The notes: generated from the letters alone by a model not told the origin. DNA of 64,000 bases from Rhodothermales bacterium (GCA_028284265.1 JANQRZ010000003.1:248001-312000); one strand, 5' to 3'. Positions 16,512-25,080 are shown, numbered from the stretch's first letter. A program made the numbers and translations.

Positions 16512-17020
16512 AATGAGAGGGGATGGGGTGGTTCGAGCGCCCTGCCGCGTGGCTAGGGTGCGGAGAGAACGAATGTAAACGGCACACGGATAAAACGCTC
16601 CGGTGGTTCCGCAGGCTTCTTGGAGTAGGTCTCGCGAGTGCTTCGAGAGCGGGAGAGAAAAATGCGAGGTGTCATTACAAAAAGGAACCGCAAGATGAGG
16701 ACTTTTCCTATCGCCGAGGTGGGTTGTGGGGGTGAGTGAATAGACGTGAGATTCGTAAACAAACCTCCTAATCTGCTCAGAAAAGCATGGAATGAGGCAG
16801 GAGAGACGGACAGTCAGGTGAGACCCTCTATCATAGAGGTCAGCGACTGGAGGGTAGAGATCGTTCGGGCACGGCCCATGCTAGAGACGAGAACCGAGCG
16901 TAATGGGAGCACGCCATACTGGCCGCCATTCGCTTTGCTACACATCCAAGCGCAGGAGCGTAAGTCCCATCGCGGCGTGCTCCAGCAAGACCAACTAACC
17001 AACTATAGAGAGGTCCCCAC
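16512..17020. other. Intergenic region and probable structured leader before the first pilin gene
   Basis: A 509-base region without a supportable gene and AT-richer by eye than its flanks. Two inverted repeats stand out: an imperfect one at 16822-16841 (GACC-CTCTAT-C-ATAGAG-GTC), operator-like in size, and a perfect 10-bp pair GGAGCACGCC (16906-16915) with GGCGTGCTCC (16974-16983) enclosing 58 bases. The second lies 37 bases before the MGQQQ pilin start, so it may fold in the 5' leader of that mRNA. AGAGAGGT at 17007-17014 is a good ribosome binding site for the pilin. No clear promoter hexamers were found. Confidence 0.5.
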
Positions 17021-17485
17021 ATGGGTCAGCAGCAACTTCTCCTCCTCGTCCTCGGTATCGTGATCGTCGGTCTCGCCGTCGTGGTCGGTATCCAGGCTTT
17101 CGGCGAGAACCAGAAAAAAGCCAACTCTGATGCCCTCGTCAACGATGCCATCCGCATCGCTTCTGACACGCAGGCATGGAAGCTCAAGCCGGCTGCCTTC
17201 GGCGGCGGTGCCAACGTGACGGGCATGACGGGTCTTACGATGGCCCAACTCGGCTACGAGACGACCGGCACCGGTTCCAGCGAGCGCTACACCAACCTCA
17301 ATGGTGGGTTCCAGCTCGAAGCCTCGAACACCTCGGCCATCATCACGGCACAGGACAGCAGTGGCTTGGACAACTTCGTGAAGGTGGGTGTCTTCGGCAC
17401 CGATCCTGAGTGCATCGCAACGGCCATCGGTACCACCGAGCCGTCCGATCCGTCCAACCCGGACGCTACGAACTGCACGCTCTAA
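17021..17485 (+). CDS. MGQQQ-type pilin-like protein 1
   Basis: A 154-residue secreted or membrane-tethered protein with the type IV pilin build: two residues (MG), then QQQLLLLVLGIVIVGLAVVV, a hydrophobic helix running straight from the N-terminus, followed by a short amphipathic helix (ALVNDAIRIASDTQAWKLK) and a small, Gly/Thr/Ser-rich globular domain ending in Cys. A later pair of cysteines (ECIA and NCTL, near the C-terminus) could form the disulfide loop typical of pilins. It lacks the usual basic prepilin leader and Glu5, so cleavage by a classical prepilin peptidase is uncertain, although G|Q at residue 2 is a plausible site. A paralogue with the same N-terminus follows at 17812, then PilC and PilB. 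Confidence 0.72.
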   Translation: MGQQQLLLLVLGIVIVGLAVVVGIQAFGENQKKANSDALVNDAIRIASDTQAWKLKPAAFGGGANVTGMTGLTMAQLGYETTGTGSSERYTNLNGGFQLEASNTSAIITAQDSSGLDNFVKVGVFGTDPECIATAIGTTEPSDPSNPDATNCTL

Positions 17486-17811
17486 GTGTGACAGTCTGGG
17501 GCTGAACCTACGGGTCAGTCACACCTTGGCGGCATCTCTGTCGGGCTTCGGCTCGGCGGGGATGCCGTCTCTGTTTTCGTAGGGCTACTGGCTAGGACCG
17601 TCTCTCTTGGGATAGGGAGCATGAGGTTTGCAGAGAGGGTCGAGAGAAGGCTTAAAGACCTGAGACCGTTTGCTTTGGCAATGAAGTTGCCTAAGTCCTA
17701 GGTATACGGCATAATCGGGCCATACGCCCTAAAATGCCATCTTCAATCACAAAAGGAACCGGTGTCGGTTGATTTTCTCCGCCGCGAGCCGATACAACGG
17801 TACAGACACAC
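17486..17811 (+). other. Intergenic region between the two MGQQQ pilin genes
   Basis: No gene is seen in these 326 bases. It holds two tandem stem-loops right after the first pilin: GTGTGAC/GTCACAC (arms near 17486 and 17519) and then the stronger terminator at 17530-17578. Farther on there are small inverted repeats (GGCAA/TTGCC near 17677-17691) and the ribosome-binding region of the second pilin. A separate promoter for the second pilin is expected here, but I cannot assign its hexamers. Confidence 0.5.
17530..17578 (+). terminator. Rho-independent terminator after pilin 1
   Basis: CGGCATC (17530-17536) pairs with GATGCCG (17561-17567). Inside it CGGGC-TTCG-GCTCG makes a UUCG-capped inner stem. 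TCTCTGTTTT follows. It would separate the first pilin transcript from the downstream genes, allowing high pilin expression. Confidence 0.72.
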
Positions 17812-18222
17812 ATGGGACAGCAACAGCTTCTTCTTCTGGTGATCGGCATTGTTCTCGTTGGCTTGGCAGTCGTGGCTGGTATCTCGGCCGTGCAGAAGTA
17901 CACGCGGCAGGATGAAGCCGACGGTCTTCTGGACCGATCTCTCGCGATTGCCTCGCAGGCCGTCTACTGGAAAACCAAGAATGACCCCTTCGCCGGTGGC
18001 GACCAGTCTTACGCGGGTCTTGCCGTGGACGGCATGGCCAAGCTAGCGCTCGACACGGCGACCGTCCGAGGCACTTTTGACATCACGGGTGCGTGGCCCG
18101 ACTCCATTGAGGTCACAGCCGTCAGTGCGCGTTATCCCGATATCGGTGTGCGCGTCACGGTTGATCAGTACGAGATCAAACGGACCGTCGTGGCCTACGA
18201 CAGTTCGATCACACTGAACTAA
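17812..18222 (+). CDS. MGQQQ-type pilin-like protein 2
   Basis: A 136-residue paralogue of the protein at 17021. The first 24 residues are almost identical (MGQQQLLLLVIGIVLVGLAV), then come a polar helix (DEADGLLDRSLAIASQAVYWK) and a beta-rich domain that is different from the first one and lacks cysteines. The shared N-terminus and different head suggest a shared membrane insertion or polymerisation path with different surfaces, as for major and minor pilins. It lies 40 bases upstream of the PilC gene, so it is likely in the same operon as pilC. Start and reading frame are clear; function as a pilin is inferred from topology and context. Confidence 0.72.
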   Translation: MGQQQLLLLVIGIVLVGLAVVAGISAVQKYTRQDEADGLLDRSLAIASQAVYWKTKNDPFAGGDQSYAGLAVDGMAKLALDTATVRGTFDITGAWPDSIEVTAVSARYPDIGVRVTVDQYEIKRTVVAYDSSITLN

Positions 18223-18262
18223 CAATCTGCGGGCTAACCCCGCACACACTGCAAGCGCCGCT

Positions 18263-19615
18263 ATGGGAGAGTTCAGATTCAATGGGCTGAGTGCCGCGGG
18301 CCAACCGGTGCAGGGCACCGTCTACGCACCGAACAAGCGGGCCGCGCAAAAGAAGGTCGCGGACCTCGCCGAACGGCACAAGTTCACCCTGCGCGATCTT
18401 GATGAGCGGGTCTTCTTTCGCTACAAGATCAAGCACCCGAGCGGCAAGGTCGTCACGGGTGAGCAGAAGGCGTTCTCGTCCGAAGAGATTGAGTCGGCGC
18501 TCTCGCGCATGGGGATGGAGGTGCTCTCCGTCCAGAAGAAACTCTTCAACATGCAGCGCAAGCCGCCGAACGGCGATGTCATCATGTTCGTCCGGCTCGC
18601 CGCCAACCTGCTCTCGGAGAAGATGCCATTCAACGAGGTGCTGAATCTCCTCGTGGCGGATATCTCGTCGGCCAGTCTCAAGCAGACCATCCGCGATATC
18701 AACTCCGACCTCAAGGGGGGGGTGGAGGCCAAGCAAGCTTTCATGAAGCACCAGGACAAGCTCGGCAAGTTCACCGCCTACATGCTGGGTGTGGCGAGCC
18801 AGTCTGGTAACATGAGCGAGATCTACGAGGCCACGGCCAAGTTTCTCGAGCGGCGCGACGAGTTCAAGAAGAGCATCCGTAGCTCGATGATCATGCCGTC
18901 GGTGACGATCCTCGCCACACTCGGCGTGTTCGTGTGGTACATCTGGTTTATCGTTCCGGCCACCGCCGGGCTTTTCGCCGACTTCGACGGCATCGAACTG
19001 CCGCCGCTGACGGCGTTCTCGATTGTCATGGCTGGCTGGCTCGATCAGAATATGATATGGCTGCTTCTCGGCACGGCAGTGGTCGTAGGCGGAGTCGTAG
19101 CGTTCCTGCGTAGTCCGAAGGGAACGTTCTGGGCGCACAAGAACATGATCCGTATGCCGATCATGGGGTCGCTTCTGCACAAGCTCAACATCGAGGTCTT
19201 CAGTCGTGTCTTTGCGATCCTGTACTCGGGAAGCGGTCAGAACATCGAGGTCATCAAGGTGGCGGCTGAAGCCTGTGGCAATACCTACATGGAGCACCAA
19301 GTCAAGACCGTCACCATTCCGATGATGGTGGCTCAGGGTGCAGACCTTGTCCGGGCAATGGAGGCCGCAGGGGTGTTCACCCCGATGGCGATTGCCCGAT
19401 TCCGCACAGGTTCCGAAACTGGTGCTGTCCGAAAGAGCGCACAGCAAATGGCCGACTACTACGAGAAGGAAACCTCGCTGAAGCTGGAAGTGGCTCTTCA
19501 GTCGATTCAGACTGTGGTGTCGCTTTTCATCGGCATCATCGTGGCGTTGCTAACGGTGCTCTCGGCTGAGACGGCACTGATCCGGCCTAGCTCGACCGAT
19601 CTGATGGGTCAATAA
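18263..19615 (+). CDS. pilC: Type IV pilus/type II secretion inner membrane platform protein PilC (GspF)
   Basis: A 450-residue GspF/PilC family protein, the inner membrane platform that couples the ATPase to pilin addition. After an N-terminal region that starts FRFNGLSAAGQPVQGTVYA (the usual beginning), two GspF domains follow: the first around residues 105-235 (FVRLAANLLSEKMPFNEVLNLL and the later GxAxQSGNM-like segment), the second around 305-440 (FSRVFAILYSGSGQNIEVIKV, MVAQGADLVRAMEA, GSETGAVRKSAQQMADYYEKE). Three membrane helices fall near residues 210-237, 262-284 and 411-436. It is preceded by pilin 2 and closed by a terminator. Confidence 0.9.
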   Translation: MGEFRFNGLSAAGQPVQGTVYAPNKRAAQKKVADLAERHKFTLRDLDERVFFRYKIKHPSGKVVTGEQKAFSSEEIESALSRMGMEVLSVQKKLFNMQRKPPNGDVIMFVRLAANLLSEKMPFNEVLNLLVADISSASLKQTIRDINSDLKGGVEAKQAFMKHQDKLGKFTAYMLGVASQSGNMSEIYEATAKFLERRDEFKKSIRSSMIMPSVTILATLGVFVWYIWFIVPATAGLFADFDGIELPPLTAFSIVMAGWLDQNMIWLLLGTAVVVGGVVAFLRSPKGTFWAHKNMIRMPIMGSLLHKLNIEVFSRVFAILYSGSGQNIEVIKVAAEACGNTYMEHQVKTVTIPMMVAQGADLVRAMEAAGVFTPMAIARFRTGSETGAVRKSAQQMADYYEKETSLKLEVALQSIQTVVSLFIGIIVALLTVLSAETALIRPSSTDLMGQ

Positions 19616-19661
19616 TCACCGGCGATTGAGAACCACCGATGGTGGGCCGTCGACGGTAGCA

Positions 19662-19706
19662 AACGGGACGTGTGGGCTTGAGCCACCCACACGTCCCGTT
19701 CTGTAT
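19662..19706 (+). terminator. Rho-independent terminator after pilC
   Basis: A perfect 15-bp stem (AACGGGACGTGTGGG at 19662-19676 with its complement at 19686-19700), a 9-base loop, then CTGTATT. It shows that the pilB gene has to start after it, at 19825, and that pilC and pilB are in separate transcription units. Confidence 0.82.
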
Positions 19707-19824
19707 TGCATGGACGCCGAGAAATCGGGACGCCCCTGTAAAGAGAATACACCGGTTTGCCGATACCATAGGCGATCTGAAATCTGTGGTTCGCCCGTTC
19801 CTCCTGTCTCTTCGTTTGACGCCC

Positions 19825-21876
19825 ATGTCCGACCGCCACGCATCTGATGACAACTCGCTTGGGGCACATGGTTTCCGCGTCCAGTCCATGGTAGAGGATG
19901 CCGAGGATCAAGGTGGATGGGTCTCGCTGAATAATCTGAGTTCACCTCCATCAGCACCATCTGAGGTTCCAGCAGCTCCCGCATTAGATAGTCTCCAAGA
20001 TATTGGAGCGAAGTCAGGTTCAGATGGAGACCGGGCCTCGTCATCTGAGGCCACCGGGCCCAAAGTGGCCTACACGAGCCAAGGGCAAGACCGAGTCGTT
20101 CAGGGCCTGTTGAGCCGAGGCGTTGTGTCGGCCGCGGCGGTAGCCGCGGCGACCGAGCTGAAGCAGCAGGAGCGGCGGAAAGAACCGCTCTGGCGAGTGC
20201 TCGCAGAAGACCCAGAGGTGGACCGCGACGTGGTCTACCAGCAGGCCGCACTCACGTATGCGTTCCGCACAGCACCCATCAAGGAGCGTCCGCCGGAAGT
20301 CGAGTTCGTCAAGACAGTGATGGATTCTCTGAAGGAGGATGCGCGGGAGCAGCTTCTCGCTCTCCACGTAGCGCCCTATGGCTATGTGCAGGACCAGGGC
20401 ACAGGGATGCGGAAGCTCGTCTTCGTCACGGACGATCCGATGCGGCCAGACCTTCTGCGGATCATGCATGCGTTGGAGCTGGAACGCTTCGAACTGTACT
20501 ATGCCCCGCGCACCGCTGTCCGCAAAGTGCTAGACGAGGCCTATCCTCGGAAGAACGAGTACCTCGAACGCATCAGGGATAGCAACGACGACTCGGCGTT
20601 TGACCTCGGGGCCAGCTTTGAGAGCAAGGAGAACACGCTCCTCGATGAAGAGGCCCTCGAAGCCGAGATCAGCCGAAGCGCGCTTATCAATCTCGTTGAG
20701 GCGGTGCTCATCGAGTCCGTGCGTCTTGGCGTCTCGGATATCCACATCTACCCGAACGCTAAGCGCAAGACGGAAATCCATTTTCGGGTTGATGGCCGAC
20801 TTCAGCACTGGCACACCGAAGAGAAGGGCCACCCCGAAGCGCTTCTCGCGGTTCTGAAAGACAACGCCATCAACGTGGACCGCTTCGAGCGCGATACGGC
20901 GCAGGACGGCTTCATCCAGCGCTGGGTGGACGACACGCTCATCCGCTACCGCGTCTCGGTGCTCCCGATTGCCAACGCTAACCCCGATGTGCGTGCCGAA
21001 AGCATCGTCATCCGCGTGCTCGACGACCGGAAGGTGCTCACCGACCTCGCCAAGCTTGGCCTACTGCCCTTCGCGCTGGAGCAGTTCAACAAGGCGATTC
21101 GTCAGCCTAATGGCATGGTGATCCTTACGGGGCCAACGGGTTCAGGTAAGTCCACGACGCTTGTCGCGGCACTCAGCCAAGTCGTTAGCCCCGAAGTCAA
21201 CGTGCTCACGGTCGAGGACCCGGTCGAGTACATGATTCCCGGCGTTCGCCAGATTCAGATATCACATAAGCTCTCACTCGAGGCTGCGCTCCGAGCTATT
21301 CTCCGGCACGACCCCGACATCGTCATGGTCGGTGAGATGCGTGACAAGGCCACCGCGGAGCTCGGTGTCAAGCTCGCCAACACGGGGCACCTCACCTTCT
21401 CGACGCTCCACACGAATGATGCGCCAAGTGCCGTCAGCCGTCTGTACAAGATGGGACTGGAGCCGTTTCTTATCGCCTATGCCATTAACCTTGTTGTGGC
21501 ACAACGGCTCATGCGGACGCTCTGTCCCGACTGCAAAAAGGTGGAAGAGGTTGATGCCCTGCTCGCCAAGCAACTCGGGTTCAGCGAGGAGGAAGTTGCG
21601 GAACTCGATTTCTACGCTCCGGGCGAGGAGAAGAACTGCCCCACCTGCAAGGGGCGGGGCTACAAAGGCCGCCGTGCTGTAGCCGAAGCGCTTTACTTCT
21701 CGCCTGCGATCCGCGAACTGATCGTTGATGCAGGCGAAACGATTGACGAGGACGGTATCCGGGAGAAAGCCGTCGAGGAGGGGATGTTGACGCTGCAGGC
21801 TTCCGCGCGTGAGCTAGTTCGGATGGAAGAGACAAGTCTGGAGGAGATGCTCCGCGTGACCGCAGGCGAGGCCTGA
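19825..21876 (+). CDS. pilB: Type IV pilus assembly / type II secretion ATPase PilB (GspE)
   Basis: A 683-residue GspE/PilB ATPase that powers fibre assembly. A disordered head of about 75 residues is followed by an MshEN-like domain (GLLSRGVVSAAAVAAATELK, near residues 95-114), then the catalytic core: the Asp box LTVEDPVEY is intact, Walker A is GPTGSGKSTT (about 436-445), Walker B GEMRDKATAE, and the His box STLHTNDA. A four-cysteine zinc site (CPDCKK near 567, CPTCKGRG near 604) is present, as in PilB/GspE and not in PilT. An in-frame ATG at 19672 sits inside a terminator stem and is rejected; 19825 begins MSDRHASDDNSL. Confidence 0.92.
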   Translation: MSDRHASDDNSLGAHGFRVQSMVEDAEDQGGWVSLNNLSSPPSAPSEVPAAPALDSLQDIGAKSGSDGDRASSSEATGPKVAYTSQGQDRVVQGLLSRGVVSAAAVAAATELKQQERRKEPLWRVLAEDPEVDRDVVYQQAALTYAFRTAPIKERPPEVEFVKTVMDSLKEDAREQLLALHVAPYGYVQDQGTGMRKLVFVTDDPMRPDLLRIMHALELERFELYYAPRTAVRKVLDEAYPRKNEYLERIRDSNDDSAFDLGASFESKENTLLDEEALEAEISRSALINLVEAVLIESVRLGVSDIHIYPNAKRKTEIHFRVDGRLQHWHTEEKGHPEALLAVLKDNAINVDRFERDTAQDGFIQRWVDDTLIRYRVSVLPIANANPDVRAESIVIRVLDDRKVLTDLAKLGLLPFALEQFNKAIRQPNGMVILTGPTGSGKSTTLVAALSQVVSPEVNVLTVEDPVEYMIPGVRQIQISHKLSLEAALRAILRHDPDIVMVGEMRDKATAELGVKLANTGHLTFSTLHTNDAPSAVSRLYKMGLEPFLIAYAINLVVAQRLMRTLCPDCKKVEEVDALLAKQLGFSEEEVAELDFYAPGEEKNCPTCKGRGYKGRRAVAEALYFSPAIRELIVDAGETIDEDGIREKAVEEGMLTLQASARELVRMEETSLEEMLRVTAGEA

Positions 21877-22117
21877 TGTCCCATCTTCTGATTAGCAGAC
21901 TGCTTCGTGTAGTAAGGTAACCGAGGCCGGTCATATCTACTCGCCTGCTTTCGCTCTCAGGGACGTAGGACAACGTAAGGCGCACGATCTCGTGGCAGGT
22001 GCAGAAGTAAGAACGTGACAATGGGTTGAGATGAAATGCTGCACGAATCCGAGGAATGTGTTTCGTTGGTAGGATGATGTCCGCCTCACCACAGTTTTGT
22101 AGTACACGACCGGCCCT

Positions 22118-22735
22118 ATGCCTCAGACTCTGCTTGGTCTCCTTGCTCTTGCTATCCTGATGCAGTTGACGTTCAGCCAGCAGCAGGTGACCGTGAGGTC
22201 CTACCAAAGTCAGCTCCGTGACGAGTTTAGTGTTTCTGCCTCGGGGATGCTGATGGAGGCCATGGAACTCATTGCTGCGCGGCCATTCGATGCCGCCTCG
22301 TCGCCGCAACAGATTCTTAGCGCAGGTGGTCTACCGGCGGAGAGCGATTTCGGCTCGATCGGACCCGGAGGAGGGGACACCGGGTGCGATCTCTTCGCCA
22401 TCAACCTCAATACGTGCAATGACCTTGACGACTTGGCTCAAGATCGCTGGTGGAACGCAGATGTTCAGTTGAGCAACGGATACTCACTGCCATTTGAGGT
22501 CAAGGTAGAAATCGCCTATGTCGACGGCGAAGCTCCAGATGTGGCTGTAGGAGGCCCCACATCCACCAAGCGTGTCGTGCTCTCGGCGCGGACATCCATG
22601 CTGCCGCGGGACAGTACGTTCATCTACCTGGAACGAGTCATCGCCTATGATTCTGAGAAGGCTACAGCAGACTGTATTCGATATGAGGGAAGCGGCGATG
22701 AAGACATCATCGCGACCTGCTCTAGTCAGCGATAA
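22118..22735 (+). CDS. Pseudopilin-like single-anchor protein A
   Basis: A 205-residue protein with an N-terminal hydrophobic helix starting at residue 3 (QTLLGLLALAILMQLTFSQQQ) and no basic leader, then an amphipathic helix (SVSASGMLMEAMELIAARPFD) and a globular domain with three to five cysteines (GCDLFAINLNTC, and ADCIRY...ATC near the end). That is the layout of minor pilins of the GspH/PilV class. I find no family signature. It opens a run of three similar genes (22118, 22792, 23580) between pilB and the pilT-like gene, so it is likely a minor subunit of the same apparatus. 241 bases separate it from pilB and I see only a weak hairpin in that gap. Confidence 0.62.
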   Translation: MPQTLLGLLALAILMQLTFSQQQVTVRSYQSQLRDEFSVSASGMLMEAMELIAARPFDAASSPQQILSAGGLPAESDFGSIGPGGGDTGCDLFAINLNTCNDLDDLAQDRWWNADVQLSNGYSLPFEVKVEIAYVDGEAPDVAVGGPTSTKRVVLSARTSMLPRDSTFIYLERVIAYDSEKATADCIRYEGSGDEDIIATCSSQR

Positions 22736-22791
22736 CGCTGAAAAATGCCCCTAAGGCCTTCTGCCATCCAAGCGTTAGTCAGGAACGTTAA

Positions 22792-23517
22792 ATGATTCTC
22801 ATACTCGACCATATCGTAACGACGATTATAGTCACCACGCTGTTTGTCGCAGCGATAGCGACCCAGATGCGGGTGCAAGAGACAGGGATGGCTCAGGTTT
22901 CATCGCATGCTGCGAAGACCAAGGCGCTCTCGCTGGGTCAGTGGCTGGATGAAGACATCGTCGCTCTCGGCGAGAATATCGTAGACAACAGTGCCCGGTT
23001 CGACAACCCGACACCTAGTACACTCGGCATCTATGTACTCGACGGCGGGGGCAATCCTCAGGCCCAAACGATCACCTACACATCGAATTGGCAGTTTTAC
23101 AGTGATCGGTTCGTCGGTGCCGTAAAGCAGCGTCGAGCGATACGATATCAACTTCAACTTCAGGCCGACTCTATCGAGGTCGAGATGCCGACCGGGTTTA
23201 CCTACAAGCGCCCGACCTTCCAGCTCATACGAGACCAGTCCGTCTGGAAAGCTGTGAACCCGATTACGGATTCTGCTTCGTTCACGTCTGCCGACTTCAC
23301 CGAAGATGGGCGAAGTGTGGCTACGCTCTCTCACTTTCGCATTCAATTGCTCGACAACGACGGTGTTGCCTTTGCAGATAACGACCCCGTTGCGCCCGAC
23401 CAAGCAAGCTATGTCCATGTGGACTTCTCGATGATTCCAGAACTGGAACTCAGACGAAACTATCTGCGCGAACTCTACTGGACCACCACTCTGAAGGTGC
23501 GGCCCTTCTGGGGCTAA
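22792..23517 (+). CDS. Pseudopilin-like single-anchor protein B (PilW/GspJ-like size)
   Basis: A 241-residue protein with one N-terminal helix (HIVTTIIVTTLFVAAIATQM), followed by a helical stem and a beta-rich domain of about 190 residues. The stem and size resemble PilW/GspJ minor pilins, which have a long N-terminal helix and a large head, including a conserved glutamine-rich surface. No prepilin cleavage motif is seen, as in its neighbours. The gene begins 57 bases after the previous one, so the two are probably co-transcribed. Assignment depends on topology and neighbourhood only. Confidence 0.62.
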   Translation: MILILDHIVTTIIVTTLFVAAIATQMRVQETGMAQVSSHAAKTKALSLGQWLDEDIVALGENIVDNSARFDNPTPSTLGIYVLDGGGNPQAQTITYTSNWQFYSDRFVGAVKQRRAIRYQLQLQADSIEVEMPTGFTYKRPTFQLIRDQSVWKAVNPITDSASFTSADFTEDGRSVATLSHFRIQLLDNDGVAFADNDPVAPDQASYVHVDFSMIPELELRRNYLRELYWTTTLKVRPFWG

Positions 23518-23579
23518 CTCCGAACCGCTTTACCTAGCCACAACCGCTAGTTCATCCTGATCACTCACTACCACCTACC

Positions 23580-25016
23580 ATGGGAAAGGCCGCTCTACTT
23601 ATAGCCTTCGGCGCGTCGATATTCATCGCGCAAGGCATGCTCAGTCAGCGAGAAAATGAGCATCATACAGCAAAGAACCAAGGCAACTTCGAGGAGAGCG
23701 TGATCGCGCGCGAGATCGCCCGCTCGGGATTTAATGTCGCGATGAACATTCTTCGTGAGCATGGAAACGATATCCATGCGGGCATTGCGGCGATAAACAA
23801 ACACGGTGGAGGCAACTACCTCGAAGGACAGCACCAAGGGGGTACGTTCCGCGCTCGTGCAGAGCTTGTCAATGGGCACACCGTGCGTGTCACCTCAAGC
23901 GGGTACTTTGGCGGGGAGTTCGCAGATCTGAACGACGCTGCCGTTGGGAAGTGCTCTGAGCCTGATCCGTACTCGGGCGATTACTACACAGGAGGGTGTC
24001 ACACCATGTCTGATGACAGTCCTCTTTATGAGTATGAGCTTCCGAGTGGCGACCCGCTCACGGCCAAGCTCGAGTGTGGTAAGCTTGAGACGACGTTCCT
24101 CGAGTCACAGGCAGGGTACTGCTCGGCAGTGTACCTCCAGCGGACGTTGCCGGACTCCACGAACGCCAACCCTGATCCAGAACCGGCGGAACTGCTCTTC
24201 ATTCCCGGTAACAACCGTGATGGTCAGCAACTGACAGTCAACAAGTACGTACGCGGCGGCACCCAGATGAACTTCTTCATCGGTGTGGATAAGAACTGCA
24301 GTGAGCGCCCGACCGGATTCCCTCCAATCGAGAGCTTTCCTATCTTCGAAGGGACGGTCGACAGTCCGGCACCCTATGACCACCTCCACTTCGCGCTGGA
24401 GGAGAACGTCAACAGCCTTGGCGACATGATCGAGACGCCGTGGGCGTTCACGGAGATGCACCCGAGTGGGGTGGACGACAGTGGTGCTAATGATATCCAG
24501 CGCTGGCGCATCGGATGGGAAGACCAGCACATCACCGCTTGGAACAACCCGGACTCCGAGAACCCGTCGCAAAGCCTCCAGGCTCTCAAGCGCCTTGGCT
24601 ACGATGGAAATGGCTGGCCTGACGAAGATGCGTTGGGATATCGAGACCTCCGTGACTACGGCAGTCGCCCGGACTTCAGCGACCAGGTCATCGAGGTGAA
24701 GCTGGTAGAAGAGACCGACCTGTCCCTGTGTGGGTTCGAGGAAGAGGAGTCTGGCGGTGGAGAAGAGTCTGGTGGCGGTGAAGAATCCGGCGGCGGTGAA
24801 GAAGAGTCCGGTGGTGGGGAAGAACCCGGCGGTGAAGAAGAAGAGGAAGAGGAGCCGGTCATCGAGTGCGCGTGTCCGAATAACAACAGCAACAAGACGG
24901 TTGCGCTTTGGCACCAGAAAGGTAGCAGCCCGGGCAAGGTGATCTGTGTTGCAGAGAATAAGGTGAACCGTCATCTGAATAAGCACAATGACCACGTCAT
25001 CTGTCGGGGTGAGTAG
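23580..25016 (+). CDS. Large PilX-like surface protein with an acidic Gly-Glu repeat and a Cys-rich C-terminal domain
   Basis: A 478-residue protein. It starts with a hydrophobic N-terminal helix (ALLIAFGASIFIAQGML), then the helix EESVIAREIARSGFNVAMNIL, which matches the helix found at the start of PilX-type minor pilins. A large head of about 300 residues has scattered cysteines (GKCSEPDP, GGCHTM, LECGK, GYCSAVY, KNCSERP). From residue 387 to about 427 it has an ESGGGE-type repeat rich in Glu and Gly, then ECACPNN. The last 40 residues (KTVALWHQKGSSPGKVICVA, then a VNRHLNKHNDHVICRG tail) resemble a small domain common in secreted Bacteroidota proteins with a xICHxPPGNPxxxxTICVxxxAVxxHLxHGD motif. 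It is a good candidate for a fibre tip adhesin. Confidence 0.65.
   Translation: MGKAALLIAFGASIFIAQGMLSQRENEHHTAKNQGNFEESVIAREIARSGFNVAMNILREHGNDIHAGIAAINKHGGGNYLEGQHQGGTFRARAELVNGHTVRVTSSGYFGGEFADLNDAAVGKCSEPDPYSGDYYTGGCHTMSDDSPLYEYELPSGDPLTAKLECGKLETTFLESQAGYCSAVYLQRTLPDSTNANPDPEPAELLFIPGNNRDGQQLTVNKYVRGGTQMNFFIGVDKNCSERPTGFPPIESFPIFEGTVDSPAPYDHLHFALEENVNSLGDMIETPWAFTEMHPSGVDDSGANDIQRWRIGWEDQHITAWNNPDSENPSQSLQALKRLGYDGNGWPDEDALGYRDLRDYGSRPDFSDQVIEVKLVEETDLSLCGFEEEESGGGEESGGGEESGGGEEESGGGEEPGGEEEEEEEPVIECACPNNNSNKTVALWHQKGSSPGKVICVAENKVNRHLNKHNDHVICRGE
24736..24861 (+). repeat. Short in-frame Gly-Glu repeat tract
   Basis: A low-complexity coding tract inside the PilX-like gene, built from variants of the unit E-S-G-G-G-E, with purine-rich DNA (GAAGAGTCTGGTGGCGGTGA and like units). 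It probably forms an acidic flexible linker between the head and the C-terminal Cys domain; tracts like this can change length between strains. Confidence 0.72.
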
Positions 25017-25040
25017 ACCAGGCAGAGAGTAAAGCAGAGA

Positions 25041-25080
25041 CAAAGAGCGGGGACGGCGAAGGTGCCGTTCCCGCTCTTTG
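25041..25080 (+). terminator. Hairpin terminator after the minor-pilin genes
   Basis: A 17-bp stem with one G-T pair (25041-25057 with 25064-25080), 6-base loop. The 3' arm ends CTCTTTG, a short T run. It likely ends the transcript of the three pseudopilin-like genes. Confidence 0.7.

Noticed and set aside
18209-19447. Long minus-strand open frame (412 codons) opposite pilC
   Set aside because: Low-complexity, His/Arg/Asp-rich translation. The PilC reading on the plus strand has full-length family motifs.
19672-19824. Extended start of PilB at 19672
   Set aside because: The ATG lies within the stem of a perfect intrinsic terminator after pilC, and the added 51 residues do not match the family.
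24736-24861. CRISPR-like repetitive tract
   Set aside because: Repeats are short, imperfect and in frame within a coding gene; they encode an acidic Gly-Glu linker and have no spacers.
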